Assembly: GCF_030704535.1 (NCBI RefSeq) | Contig: NC_081807.1 | Location: 15,258,001-15,322,000, forward strand | DNA from: Vitis vinifera | Lineage: Eukaryota > Streptophyta > Magnoliopsida > Vitales > Vitaceae | Length of the DNA: 64,000 nucleotides | Reading direction: 5' to 3' | Shown here: in pieces, positions 47,374 to 58,646 of the stretch | How the letters are laid out: the number at the start of each line of letters is the position of its first letter | Position numbering within the stretch: position 1 is the stretch's first letter | Notes under the pieces: generated by a model | What the model was told of the DNA's origin: nothing | The model's database searches: none | What the model saw: the letters and a program-made list of their open reading frames with translations, nothing else | Position numbers and translations under genes: made by a program

Positions 47374-49545
47374 TCAAATTGTGTGACCCACTCTTTTACA
47401 ACGACTACATCGTCTTCCCTTTTGAACATTCATTGCCACTTTGCCTGGATTTCCTTTAGTCTTCACAATATTTGGATCACGAACTTGGTTAGTACCTGTC
47501 GCTCCATCTGCTGCTATTTTCTTCCCTTTCAAATTATAGTTATAGAGTTCCTCCATTCTCGCCGTCAAATTTTGTATTTCATTTTTGGCCTCTATAAATG
47601 AAGATGACGTATCTGACGTAAAGTAGGAGAGCTTGTTGCACATCGAACTCAATGAACCATATCGTACAAACCGATCCATGTCGTTATCCGTCTCATTCAC
47701 TGGTACTGATCTTGTATACACCTTTGCTAACTTTGTCCACCTCTTCATAATACATGACTGAGGAATCTCTTCCAAATGCTCCACCTTCATAACAACCACC
47801 ATGTGGCAACATGGGATGCCAATTGACTCAAACATCATGCATGAGCATTTTAATGTTACAATATCCGGGCAAAATTGTACTTCCCAATTTAAGTTCGGGT
47901 GTCTAAACTTAGATAATGTGTATGCCTGCATTGAATGATCACTTACAAGACCTAACACAAAGAATAACTCTGCATTTTTCATCTCCTCACAAAATTTAAG
48001 GAAAGATTCTTTCATGTATACTGTCGCAACATGATTTTCAAGTATGGATAGTTTGGTTGAAAGCACGGGTGAAGAATTGTTCGACTCGAACTTTGCCTTT
48101 GCCTCGTTTTGCCGTATTCTCAGTATGGCTCTATCAAATTGTTGTACAAACTCATACAATCGCAAGCGAATTTTTAAGAATCTATTTAGATATGCATTCA
48201 TACTCTCACACCTTTGTGTGGTTCTCATCCCTCCAAAGAAATTTCCATGTAAATACGCCTCTGCCCATCTTTTACGTTTCCCATATATCTCGGTCACCCA
48301 ACGATTCTCATTAAGTCCCAAATTTGCAACCATTTCATGCCAAACCTTTTCAAATTCTTCTTCATTTCCACGCATGAACATGCACCTTGCAAATATGCTT
48401 GAGAAGTCCTTAATATGCACATTCGTGAATGCATTTAGTTGCAAATGCCATGAACACAATCGATGACACGTATCGGGTAATACTTTTTTAATTGCCTTAC
48501 GCATAGCTTTATCCCCATCGGTTACAACAGATATGGGTTTCTTATTCATCATTGCATCAAGAAATGTCTCCAACACCCATTCATATGTCCAAACACTTTC
48601 ATCTATCAATAACGCACAACAAAATACAACAGTTTGGTGGTGATGATTAACACCGACCAACACTACTAGAGGCTTTTTATAGGCATTTGTCCTATAAGTT
48701 GTGTCAAATGCTAGGACATCTCTAAAACACACATAATCCATTCGAGCAGTTGAATCAGCCTAAAACAAATTTGCTAGTTGACTTTCTTCATCAATGTTGA
48801 ATTTATAAAAAAATGAAGAATCCATTTCTGCCTTTCCACACAAATAAGCCAATGCCGCTTCTGCATCACCGTCTTTAATTTCACTTCTACGCATTGCATC
48901 AACGTGATTGTATATATCTTTTTGTGTGAAACCGACGTGCTCATGTCCCCCTGATTGTTTGACCATATAGTCCATAATTTGTGTGGTTGTAACACCTACT
49001 TTACGCAAAACATCAACTTGTGCCTTATCTGGACTACTTATTGTTCGATGAGACCGAAGGAATTGTGTGTTGATAGCATCGACCAAATTATGACTATGAT
49101 CTCCTATAAATTCCTTTACAATCCACTTTCGATCTTTCCTATTCAAGCCTACATGAAATGCAGCTTCACATCCAACTCCACTCAATGATCGTGGCTCACG
49201 CTGTCGCTTGTCATTTTCAATAAACTTTGTCGCTCACTGTCCTTCTCTAGAACACACCCACTTTCGAGATATTATATCTCCATTCTTGTCTCGCTTCAAA
49301 TCATCTTTTCGAATACTAAATCCGGCTACTTTTGCTAACATGTTGTAAAATGTTTTAGCCTCATCTATGCAATCGAATTGCAATTTGTAGACTTCTTCAT
49401 CTGAAATACCCTTCAACACCTTCTCTTTCAAACCGTTTCTACCCAGGTGGTAAGTGCCACCGATAAATGCATCGTCATTGACGACGTCCTCCTCCTTCAT
49501 TTCAAACTCCCGCTTGATTGTTTTCTCCTTCACCGATTGCATCAT
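47374..49545 (-). pseudogene. FAR1-type MULE transposase, three nonsense codons
   Basis: One continuous minus-strand frame from ATG 49545 to 47374. The N-terminal FAR1 zinc-binding domain shows Cys in WVCSREG, Cys in GCEAAF and His in DHSHNL. The DDE core follows: Asp in AFDTTY (48705-48703), Asp in VVTDGD (48519-48517) and Glu in RCESMN (48207-48205). A SWIM zinc finger (CSC...CCH) lies near 47830-47780, and a CCHC knuckle starts CSRCKRVGH near 47400. Breaks: TGA at 49236-49234, TAG at 48762-48760 (family members usually have Trp there) and TGA at 47376-47374 inside the knuckle; after it the frame goes on with KCPEA. No frameshift is seen. Such enzymes cut and paste MULEs in the nucleus. A domesticated FAR1/FRS factor is possible but unlikely given the stops and the Ulp1 neighbour. 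Confidence 0.88.
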
Positions 49546-49859
49546 CTACATTACATAAATAACGTAAAAAAGTGCCCCAATAATACTTTAACAAATTATC
49601 GTATCACTTTTGTATCAATTGATTGCATACTTGAAGATAAACCGAATTCGACAACGTCATCTATTCTCATTTTTGGTTAAAAATTGAGAATTTGAGAAAT
49701 TATAGAACTGGTGTAGACTGCACACGTGATAATTTCCCCATGATTTTCAATTTAAAAGGTCATATGTTGCAAAATTGATACTTGTCTGCTATACACAATC
49801 ATAAGCAAAACTTTTTAAAATCATTAAATATCACTTAAAAATCATTATGGTGAGGAAAT

Positions 49860-50350
49860 AACTTGTGAAAATGCAAATGCGACACCAATACCCTAAAAAG
49901 ATGGCGTTAGACAATGATCGACGTCTGACATCTATACAGAAACGCACCATAATTTAAATTGACCTTAGACAACCAAGTGAAGTAATAGTTAAATTCAACT
50001 TCCTAGACATGGTTCTGCTGTTGAGGCTAAGGTTGTAGTGCTTTTGGAGGTCCTTGTGCAAGAACAATATTTCAGATTGTCCAACTTTTTTGTGGTAGGG
50101 GATGGTGTTGTTGGTCTTGATGAGCATAAAAAAACAATCGCTACAATTGTTTGGTTCCTCATAAACCGAATCTATTCTCTTCCCTTGCTCTAAGCTATTA
50201 TAATGTGGAAGAAAGTGGTTGACCTACAAATTCACTGGATGCATTTTGGTGCTGCTTACAAAATTTGGCAGTGTCTACCGGTTGAGAAAATGTATCAACC
50301 GGTCTTATTTAACCGGTCGACCGGTACATGTTCACTGTTATAATATCTTA
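49860..50350 (+). mobile_element. Remnant of the plant transposon-protein family
   Basis: The stretch 'ttagacaatgatcgacgtct' (near 49908) matches the C-terminal coding region at about 54035. The stretch at 50140-50350 (a 'ggttcctcataaa' phrase, then a CCGGT cluster near 50275-50325) matches 54640-54990. So the tail of a second copy of the 52788-54990 unit lies here, much shortened and broken. Confidence 0.65.
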
Positions 50351-51429
50351 ACAGAGTAGCTAATTATTTCTTTTCGTTGTTCATTTCATTAAGGCCTTCA
50401 TTCCTTATCAGAACGTTAGAATGTTGCCCTATTTAGGCATACTATGTTAACAAAAATTCCATCATTAATCTTAGTTGTCATCTTCAAGGAGTTTGCCAGT
50501 CACAATAATTAATACCTCTCATGCACATTCTTTAAAAACATGGAAAATCACTTTTATATAATTCTATCTAAAAGCATGGAAGCTTTTGGGTACGCCGCCA
50601 AACTTATTCCAAACTTACCCCATATTGGGAGTCAATAATACACATTTCTTAAGGTTGATTCTCTTCTTTTAAGTCAGTTGAATATGTATTACCCTATAAT
50701 TTTGATGATAGTGTGATTTTTACAGCCAACATGAATCACTTATATTATATAAATTAATGTCAACTGTTCAACAGATCACTGATGCATATTACTAACAATG
50801 TGCTATAGACAATCAAAATCCAAACTCTTTAACATCATTACATACCATTTAAAAATCACTATTAGGTTTTGGGAATATTTCCCCATCCATTTGAAAGATG
50901 AGGGCATTCAGCTTAAAAAATGTATTATGGATTTGTTTACCTATTCTTTATTGAGTTAAAGATCATACCGTTAAAATGGAAAGTCCAAGTGTGATGCAGC
51001 TTGACCTGAAGATTTGTCTTCTGGATGTTTTTTGTAACCTGTTCTCTAACATATAGCAGACCTCATTCAGTCTCCAAGCTCCTTACAATATGTTCCCTTC
51101 CAAATATATACTAACATATGTATGTGGTTGGTTGATGGAGTTATTACATTTTTTAATAGGCTGCCACATGTTGAAAACCTACCACCACAATGGTACACTT
51201 AGTGGTTGATAGTTTGGATATTTGCATCAGTTTTTTAGGTGCCATTAAATATAACATTTATAGCAGGTGGGAAAGTCAGCCTAATGTGGATATTTTTTAC
51301 ACCCATTTGAAATGGATATATGTATAACTTAACAAAATATAAAGGGGAGATATGGACTTAATTGATAATATTGACATTTCTTACTGTTGTTTAGCCTATT
51401 TATTGTAACTATGTTTTCATACCGTTTCC
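50351..51429. other. AT-rich spacer, no gene seen
   Basis: No reading frame or repeat of note was recognised. Confidence 0.6.
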
Positions 51430-52400
51430 TACTTACTATATTTTTTCATCAATTAACGTGATTTATTTTTAATTAATGCTTCCTAATATATCCTAGATAT
51501 GAGAAAGGTTAGTTAATTAGACTTAGTTACGTAAAATGAGATATGTTATGATATTCTACTAATGGAAATTTTAAATAAATTCAGATTCATTAATTTATTT
51601 CACTCACCATGGTATATCGTACTTATTCGAACAATTTGTCATACAACCATAATTAATTTTAATGCCCCTATGGTAGTATATGTTAGTTAATTACAATTTT
51701 AATCTAATAGGTGTGACTATATCTTAGTGAGTTCATTATACTATATTTTTTCATGAATTAACGTAATTTATTTTTAATTAATGCTTCATAATATATCCTA
51801 GATATGAGAAAGGTTAGTTAATTAGACTTAATTACGTAAAATGAGATATGTTATGATATTCTACTAATGGAAATTTTAAATGAATTAAAATGAGATATGT
51901 TATGATATTCTACTAATGGAAATTTTAAATAAATTCATATTCATTAATTTATTTCACTCACCATGGTATATCATACTTATTCAAACAATTTGTCATACAA
52001 CCATAATTAATTTTAATGCCCCTATGGTAGTATATGTTAGTTAATTACAATTTTAATCTAATAGGTGTGACTATATCTTAGTGAGTTCATTATACTATAT
52101 TTTTTCATGAATTAACGTAATTTATTTTTAATTAATGCTTCATAATATATCCTAGATATGAGAAAGGTTAGTTAATTAGACTTAATTACGTAAAATGAGG
52201 TATGTTATGATATTCTACTTATGAAAATTTTAAATAAATTCAGATTCATTAATTTATGTCACTCACCATGGTATATCGTACTTATTCGAACAATTTGTCA
52301 TACAACCATAATGAATTTTAATGCCCCTATGGTAGTATATGTTAGTTAATTACAATTTTAATCTAGTAGGTGTGACTATATCTTAGTGAGTTTATTATAC
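51430..52400. repeat. Three-copy tandem repeat, 305-355 bp units
   Basis: Units start near 51430, 51741 and 52095, each with 'ttttttcat(c/g)aattaacgt' near the start and ending with 'ttagtgagtt(c/t)attata'. The middle unit is about 49 bp longer because 'atgagatatgttatgatatt' and what follows is doubled (51841 and 51890). Copies are nearly identical by eye. Non-coding and AT-rich. Confidence 0.92.
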
Positions 52401-52787
52401 TATATCGTACATATCAGAAAGGTTGTCATATTTTATTTTCCTTAATATAAATTTTGTGAAATTAACTTCAATTAATTTATTTAAGGTACATCAAGATATT
52501 TAATCATTTAATCCATTATAGGTTAAATGAGTTCATATGGAAACTATTAAATTAAAAGTGTAGCAAATATAATGTAAGACATTAAGTTAATTAAATTTAT
52601 TAGTTCATAAACTGGATGTCTTTCCATATACTAGGAAGGTCGACCGACGTTCAAACCACTTATAACCCTTAGCCCCTTTGTCTTCTACTCCATTATTCTT
52701 CATCCTCGTGCAAGACCTGAACCCATCCGTCTTCCACTCCAGTCTTCTTCATCCTCACGCAATACCTGAAGGCCACTCGGAATATTC
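52401..52787. other. Region upstream of the first transposon-protein copy
   Basis: AT-rich to about 52620, then GC-richer with 'ggtcgaccgacg' near 52638. No gene is seen before the ATG at 52788. Confidence 0.5.
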
Positions 52788-54188
52788 ATGGCTCCAAAAC
52801 GAGCACCGGTCGAAGCATCCTCCACCGGTAGGAAATGGAAGAGAACGGCAGTATCAAGGATGCGCAGGACCAACAAAAAGACCTCCGACCGACAACAACC
52901 CAGCGACAGCAAGCAGAACACCTCGGATGGAGCACAATGCACCACCAACAAAGGAAAATGACCGGTCGTCGAAGCAAGTCCGGAGGTTTGTAAGAAGGCC
53001 ACCTTTGATCGATCTACGTTCGCAACCCCTAACCTAGCCCAACGATTTCATTTTCACTTTGCGAATCGGACCATAATCCTGGGTAGGAACATTGATTTTG
53101 CAAAGCTCAGTTATTTCCATTTTGATGTGCTTTTCGCGAGAATGGGTTGACTTCCTATTGTCTCCGTCAAAGAGTTCCTTTATCCCAAGGTTGTCAAATG
53201 TTTCTACTCCAATATGACATTCGAAGATGAAGGACCCATTACTACCACGATTAACGGTGTACAGATCGTTTTTGATGTTGCTGAACTTTGTCGGATTTTA
53301 GAGATTCCAAATGAAGGGTTTTGTTTGTATGAAGCTAAGAAGTGGCCAAGGGTGGAAGGTTTCAAACCTGCAGAAGCTATACAGAGGCTATATGGTTACC
53401 CGAGATCTAGTAGACCAACTTCCCATTTGTTGACTGTGTTGAGTCGTATCCTACATCACATGATATCGTACATTTTCATCCCTAAAGAAGGGCACCAAGA
53501 TGATGTATCTTTCTTGGAGGCTTTTTTGGTTGACAACATTCTCACAGAAAGAAAGGTTAATATTGGTTACATAATTTTCCAACATATGAAAGCATGTTCA
53601 ATCAGCGAAGATTCAGTTCTCCCCTATGGCATGTTTATCACAAAGATTGTCAAATACTTCAATGTCAATTTGCGCAATGAGACAGACGGGAAAAAACTCA
53701 AATCATTTGATACATATGATCGGGCTTCACTTCGGCGCATGCATTTTGTTCGGATGAAAGATGGTTCATGGGCAAGGAAGTCTTTTGTTCCCCCCTCAGA
53801 GGTTGATGTGTCTTCAGACAATGGGTCCTCCGAGGATGAAGAATATGAAGATCAAGATGTGCAGGGAAGAACTTATGCAAAATCAAATGTCACACGAATA
53901 CCGTCAAGAGGTGGTGTAAGAGCTAGGGCGTTAACAAATCATCCTTCACTAATTGGACCAGACGACTCTGAGGCATCAGATAACCTCAATGCCTAGATTA
54001 ACTCCCTTGGTACCCGCTTGGAGGAGATTGTATTAGCCAATGACCGACGTTTGACATCTCTGGAGAATCGCATTGATGGTTTACACGAGGAAGTGAAAGA
54101 GGGTATGCAAGTTATACGAGGCCAGCATGATGAGATGATGGTCTTCTTGCGATCCCACTTCCCGCTTCATGGACCAGACCATATATGA
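52788..54188 (+). mobile_element. Plant transposon-protein family gene, fossil copy 1
   Basis: One reading frame of about 466 codons with about three interruptions. The core (53214-53780) contains ITTTINGVQIVFD, CRILEIPNEG, LSRILHHM, LPYGMF, FDTYDRASL and DGSWARK; an acidic tail follows. The same phrases occur in the same order at 58647-60068. It fits proteins annotated in plant genomes as 'putative plant transposon protein domain', usually part of LTR-type or large non-autonomous elements; the biochemical role is unknown. A CCGGTT-rich block lies 500-800 bp behind it. Confidence 0.75.
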
Positions 54189-54639
54189 CCCCTTCTACAT
54201 TTTGTACTAGTTTTATAGTTATTAAACTTTAATTCTGTTTTTGGACATTTGGCTAATGTAAATGACCTTTTGTAATTATGACTTCTCGTATTACTTATGG
54301 ATGTAGTGATCGGCCATTCACATAAATGGCGTAAATGTATTCGCTCAATGCTGATGATGGTATATGGATGATGTATTTTCCTCTACATGTATATATTATA
54401 TCTAGCTTATTTTGTTTATAGCTCTTGATATATAGGTTATTTTCATCTCTTTAAACCTTCTTCTATATATTTAAAATTGTTGGTGGACATCACATAATTT
54501 AGGTTCCCATTTGGGTGCCATGAATATTTTTGTGTTTTAAATATTGAGTCTGTAATCCCTAGTTTCGGATGGCAAAAGGAAGGTTATGACTATTTCCATC
54601 AAAAGCATAGAAGAATCATGCGTTAGGAAGGTTATATTG
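54189..54639. other. Non-coding tail of copy 1
   Basis: AT-rich, no gene seen. It links the coding remnant to the CCGGTT block, in the same arrangement as at 49950-50140 but longer. Confidence 0.5.
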
Positions 54640-54990
54640 AGTATTGGTTCCTCGTAAAACGTATGTATTCTCCTCCCTTGGTCTAATCTACTATAATGTC
54701 TACGAATATGGTCACCCTACTATATATTTTTTTCATAAAACTTGAGCAGTTTCAACTGGTTGAGGCAATGCATCAACCGGTAGCAAGTGCCCATTTTGGT
54801 TTTGCAAAAAAAAAAAAAAATGGCAGTGTCAACCGGTCGAGAAACAGCATCAACCGGTCGCATGTTGGATTGCAACCGGTAGCCACTGGCCATTTTGGGA
54901 CGCGCATCAAGAAATGACCAGTGTCTACCGATCGAGTGCACAGGTCAACCGGTTGCATATAACCAGTCGACCGGTTCATCATTACTATAA
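54640..54990. repeat. CCGGTT motif block, matches 50140-50350
   Basis: Contains about eight motif variants: 'caaccggtagc', 'caaccggtcg', 'gcaaccggtagcc', 'tcaaccggttgc', 'cgaccggttc'. The lead-in 'attggttcctcgtaaaa' matches 50150. The short reading frames here on both strands result from the repeat. Confidence 0.8.
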
Positions 54991-56732
54991 TAGGTTGAGA
55001 TATGCTTGCCTGCTTGCATAAATTATCGTACTAAGTTTTAGCCCTCTTTTTTCCTTATTAAAACCATTCTTGATTTACTACTTTAAATAGATTTTATTTG
55101 AGGTCCATTTGGATGTCTTATGAAAACAAATATCTCCATTGTGTTTTGCATAGATTTGAAGTTCAAATCTCAATTCTAGAATGGTGCTATCAATGAAAAT
55201 GAGATTCCTGGTAATAGGCCGATGGCATGGGAGCAATTTTGACTTCCCCAGTAGGGCCACTATTTTAACTTTTAATTTTTAATCCTCACTTGTGAGCCAT
55301 TGATTTCCATTGTTGTGAGCCTTTAAATTTCCATTACACATCCAACTGCAGCTGTAGTGTTTACTTCTGACCAACAATTTTCATGCTCAACACATGTTAA
55401 TGGTCAGATGGAATTCTACTAGCAATGGAAACTTATTGTTTGTCATGTGCATTATATACTACATACTTGCCTATTGTTATGTCCAGCACTAGGTATAGTA
55501 GTTAAGCATTTCCCATCACTTCCATTCCCACAAGTGTCATGTCTCGAACGTCAATTTTTTTTAAAGCTGATCTCAGCCTAGGAGAAATGAGGAGGGTCAT
55601 ATTGGGTTGACAATGAAAATTAAATCCTCAGTAGAAGTCTTAAATCCTCAAGAACATTTGTCTACAAAATTTTCAAGTTAGTGCATGGCCATTTGGTGTG
55701 ACAGAAGATGATTCTAGATGGGATTAAAAAAATGTGAAAAGGATAATGTATAGCTGACCCAAAATTTTAGAACTTATTTCAAGGTTCAAGATGACCTAAT
55801 GCCCTTGAGGCCTTGTTCAAGTGGTAAAGGGTTGGGGAAGGTTTGTGGGAGGTTCCAAGTTCAAGCCCCAATGGGGATTCAAGAGGACTTAGGTCTGTGT
55901 TTCAACTCAAAATTCAGAATGGTCACATTGATAATGGAATCATCCCTTTGAAAGGAAAATAGTTGACTCCATAACATTTTCTGCCTAAGTATTTTAATCA
56001 AGGAAGTGCAATTTTTTTCTTTTTTCTTTTATATTTATTTATTTGTGGGGGGTGGGGGGTGAGGAGCGTGGATGGTGTTCTCAATTGTTATGATGACCTT
56101 GCTTGGCATTTTAATTGTTGGTGTCCTGAAGAATTACCAAGTTTCGAGGATTTGATGTGATAATTTTTGTGAGTATTCAAGAAGATGCTCCAATTATCAA
56201 GATATGCTTGAGGCTTTTTTTATGGCACCATTATGTTTTATATCACTTAAGGTAGGATTGATCTGCACTAATTTTATGAAGAAAAGAAAAAAACTCTCTG
56301 ATGGATCTCCAAATTGAATATAATTCAACAGCATGAAGATTTAATCCCAAGTATTGGGGTTGGCTACATGAATCTTGGTTTTCTATTCTGCTCTTTAAGC
56401 CATACTTTTTGCTTAATCATACACCACCAACATGTTTTGTCTCTCAATTTCAACCATTCTCTAGAATTGACTATATACAATTTTATGTAAAGAAAAACAA
56501 GTAATTTTAACTTGTAATAAATAGCATGATTGCTAAAGACCTAAATGATGATACAACTTTAAAGTTGAATGGCCAAAAGACATTTATGTGGTTAACTCCA
56601 AATAGTTGGGATTTGGGCTCTGTGAGTTGAGTTGTGGAAATTTGGTAATTCAAAGCTAAGAAAATTAACCCATGCTGCTCCAATATCGGATATCTAGTAA
56701 TAGCAATTATATATTTCTTTTGAACCATGCAG
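54991..56732. other. Non-coding region with a SINE-like stretch
   Basis: No gene seen. At about 55795-55930 the phrases 'ttcaagtggtaaaggg' and 'ggttccaagttcaagcccc' look like the A and B boxes of a tRNA-derived SINE, and 56330-56370 ('cccaagtattggggttggct') also looks like a widespread plant repeat. A short G-rich run (ggggggtggggggtgagg) is near 56047. Confidence 0.45.
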
Positions 56733-56877
56733 ATATTAATGCGTGCCCTTTCCAGACCTTCATTTGGAAATTATCGTGTTTGGTGGTCTCTTGCAGATTC
56801 CAAATATGCAGGGACCGCATTGTTTGTTAAGAAGTGTTTTCAACCAAAAAAGGTCTCTTTCTCTATTGATCAAAAGG
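56733..56877 (+). pseudogene. Lone exon of an APE1L-type AP endonuclease
   Basis: An exon-like piece with acceptor 'catgcag' before it and donor 'agg/gta' after it. It encodes ILMRALSRPSFGNYR, then VWWSLADSKYAGTALFVKKC and FQPKKVSFSID. From memory this matches an internal exon of Arabidopsis APE1L (AT3G48425), a nuclear base-excision-repair endonuclease of the exonuclease III fold. Neither the preceding exon nor the following one (with the HEPDGR...LNTYAPN segment) is seen nearby, so it is a captured or left-over exon, not a working gene. Confidence 0.7.
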
Positions 56878-57944
56878 GTATTATGGATAGGATCTTTTTG
56901 TTGTTTTATCATATGAAGAATTTCTTACTTTGATCAATTGTTAATTCTTTTCATGGTTAAGTAGAAGTTAATTGGACTTTCTTCAAATTGCAATTTGCCC
57001 ATGCATTGCTTGAACATGTTTCTAGGTAATTTGTTGCATTCATCCATGTGTGTATTTATTTATTGGAATTCTTGTTATGTTTATTTGCACATGTGGGTTT
57101 AAAGAGTGGCAAACCGTACATATGATTGGCACTTAACAATAATTTCTTTTGTTGAAGATTTTACACTTTGTTTCATGTTGAGAATCACAGTTATAATAAA
57201 TTAAAATCATATAATCTTATTTATAACCTGTTAGAGTTAGTAATTAAGGATGATTTGTTGTTTTTCTTTTCCTTTTCTTTTTTTTTTCTCCTCTTTTTGT
57301 AAGTTTGAACATGGTTTGAGGGTATTATGTGTATTTTAGCTCAACATTCCATGTATATGACTGCAGCAAGTGGTTGAAAGGACAGATGAATGGATTTTCA
57401 GAAGTAAAAGAAAAATGGAAGTTTGTTTTGGCCAAACCTCTATCTCAAATAGCTAGAGATTATGAAAATTGTGTATCATAATTATTTGTGATGATGTAGT
57501 TCTTGAATAGCTTGGAATATGCAATCGGCAACTAATCTATCGTTAGTAGCCACTGCTTATTGATAAAGGCTTCTTAGTTCGGGGAGGCTATCTTAAAAAT
57601 ATGGAAAAATCGCCTCAGTGTCTAGGCTTGAGGAGAGAATGGGGCTATTTGAGAGGAAAGATAAGGGAGGACTCAGTGTGGCCCTATGGCAGTAGGATGA
57701 GGAGGCCATGCTATGGGATGTGGATTTGGGCTTCAAAGAGTGAATTGCATTCTACATCAAAACCCCAGGACCCTATCCCTTAGAATGTGGCTTCATGGGT
57801 CTTATATGGAAGATTGGATGCATGTGAGGGTCCACAGTAGTCACAGAAGGCCCTAAATCAATTACAAGATTAAGGATGCCTGCTTGATGCAAGGCTAGCC
57901 GGTCTCTAACCAAAGTTGCCATTGCTAGAATATTGGAGGTCAAA
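56878..57944. other. Spacer, no gene recognised
   Basis: A coding-like phrase occurs near 57370-57478 (WLKGQMNGFSEVKEKWKFVL) behind a 'ctgcag' acceptor-like site, but I cannot assign it. The frame at 57601-57783 is not recognised. Confidence 0.4.
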
Positions 57945-58230
57945 CATACATATAACAGAAGGATAGGTTAGCTGGTGCCATGAAAGAAACCGAATCTATT
58001 GTTGAGATGATCACTAGGTTCACTGAAATTGTCAATGGCCTTGAAGCAGTGTGAAGGGTCATAAATGAATCCGAAAAGGTGATGAAGATATTGAGGTCTC
58101 TCCCCTCAAAGTGGCATACAAAGGTCACTGCTATTCAAGAAGCTAAAGATTTGACCAAACTACCTATGGAATAGAACTCTTAGGGTCATTAATGACTTAT
58201 GAAATCAGTTTGACAAAGTAACTACAAGAG
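57945..58230 (+). mobile_element. Copia gag (UBN2-type) fragment
   Basis: Fragments in several frames read like a plant Copia gag: VMKILRSLPSKWHTKVTAIQ near 58080 and EAKDLTKLP near 58140, phrases typical of the UBN2/gag region of SIRE-like elements. It is a broken fossil piece with a handful of interruptions. Confidence 0.65.
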
Positions 58231-58646
58231 AGTGAAGACAAAAATTGGGGATTTCAACTGAAAAGGGCAGGAGGAGGAGCACGAGACAAGGAAATGGACA
58301 AAAATCAAAGCGTTGACCGCGTTGACCGTTGACCGGTTCGTCGGGGCTGAGAATTTAAAGAGCCTCCCGCGCCTCATTTTCTCACCCCTTTCTTCTGGTT
58401 CTTCAACCCTTGTGCCATTCCAGTTGCCCTAAAGGGATTTTTGACACCATTACAGCCTTTTGAGAGGTACGAATTGGATTTTGGAGGCTAGGGTTTTGGA
58501 TTTTGGGACCCAGGGCTTCGCATTTGGGCGATTTCCTCCTCAGTTGGCGCGTTAGAGCCTGCGTGAGTGTCTTCCCGCGCTTGAGGGCTTTCAGGTGTGT
58601 GTGCATCCTTCTCTTCAGCCTCGTCTCCTTCATCTCAGCATTTCGG
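58231..58646. other. Leader of the second transposon-protein copy
   Basis: GC-richer than its surroundings, with 'gcgttgaccgttgaccggtt' near 58324, a TATA-like 'gaatttaaag' near 58352 and no gene. It may be LTR or leader sequence of the element that carries 58647-60068. Confidence 0.45.

Larger units (their letters stand above)
39973..49690. mobile_element. Mutator-like element carrying Ulp1 and FAR1-type transposase genes
   Basis: The left border is set by the break in the RLP flank duplicate at 39972/39973. The element holds, in order, a short tandem repeat (40182-40410), an exon-like host fragment (40411-40688), an HMG-box/Ulp1 gene on plus (40954-45228), a CCGGTT motif cluster (45500-46195) and a transposase on minus (47374-49545). 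MULEs carrying Ulp1-like protease genes are known in plants (Kaonashi-type elements in Arabidopsis, CUMULE in melon). The right end is uncertain; I found no inverted copy of the left terminus, so the border given is just past the transposase start. It could reach further right. Confidence 0.7.

Noticed and set aside
48044-48466. Plus-strand frame of 140 codons
   Set aside because: Antisense shadow of the transposase.
52700-53002. Minus-strand frame of 100 codons
   Set aside because: Antisense of the transposon-protein copy 1 start.
55795-55930. tRNA gene
   Set aside because: Box-like phrases are present but no cloverleaf can be made; a SINE-like remnant is the better reading.
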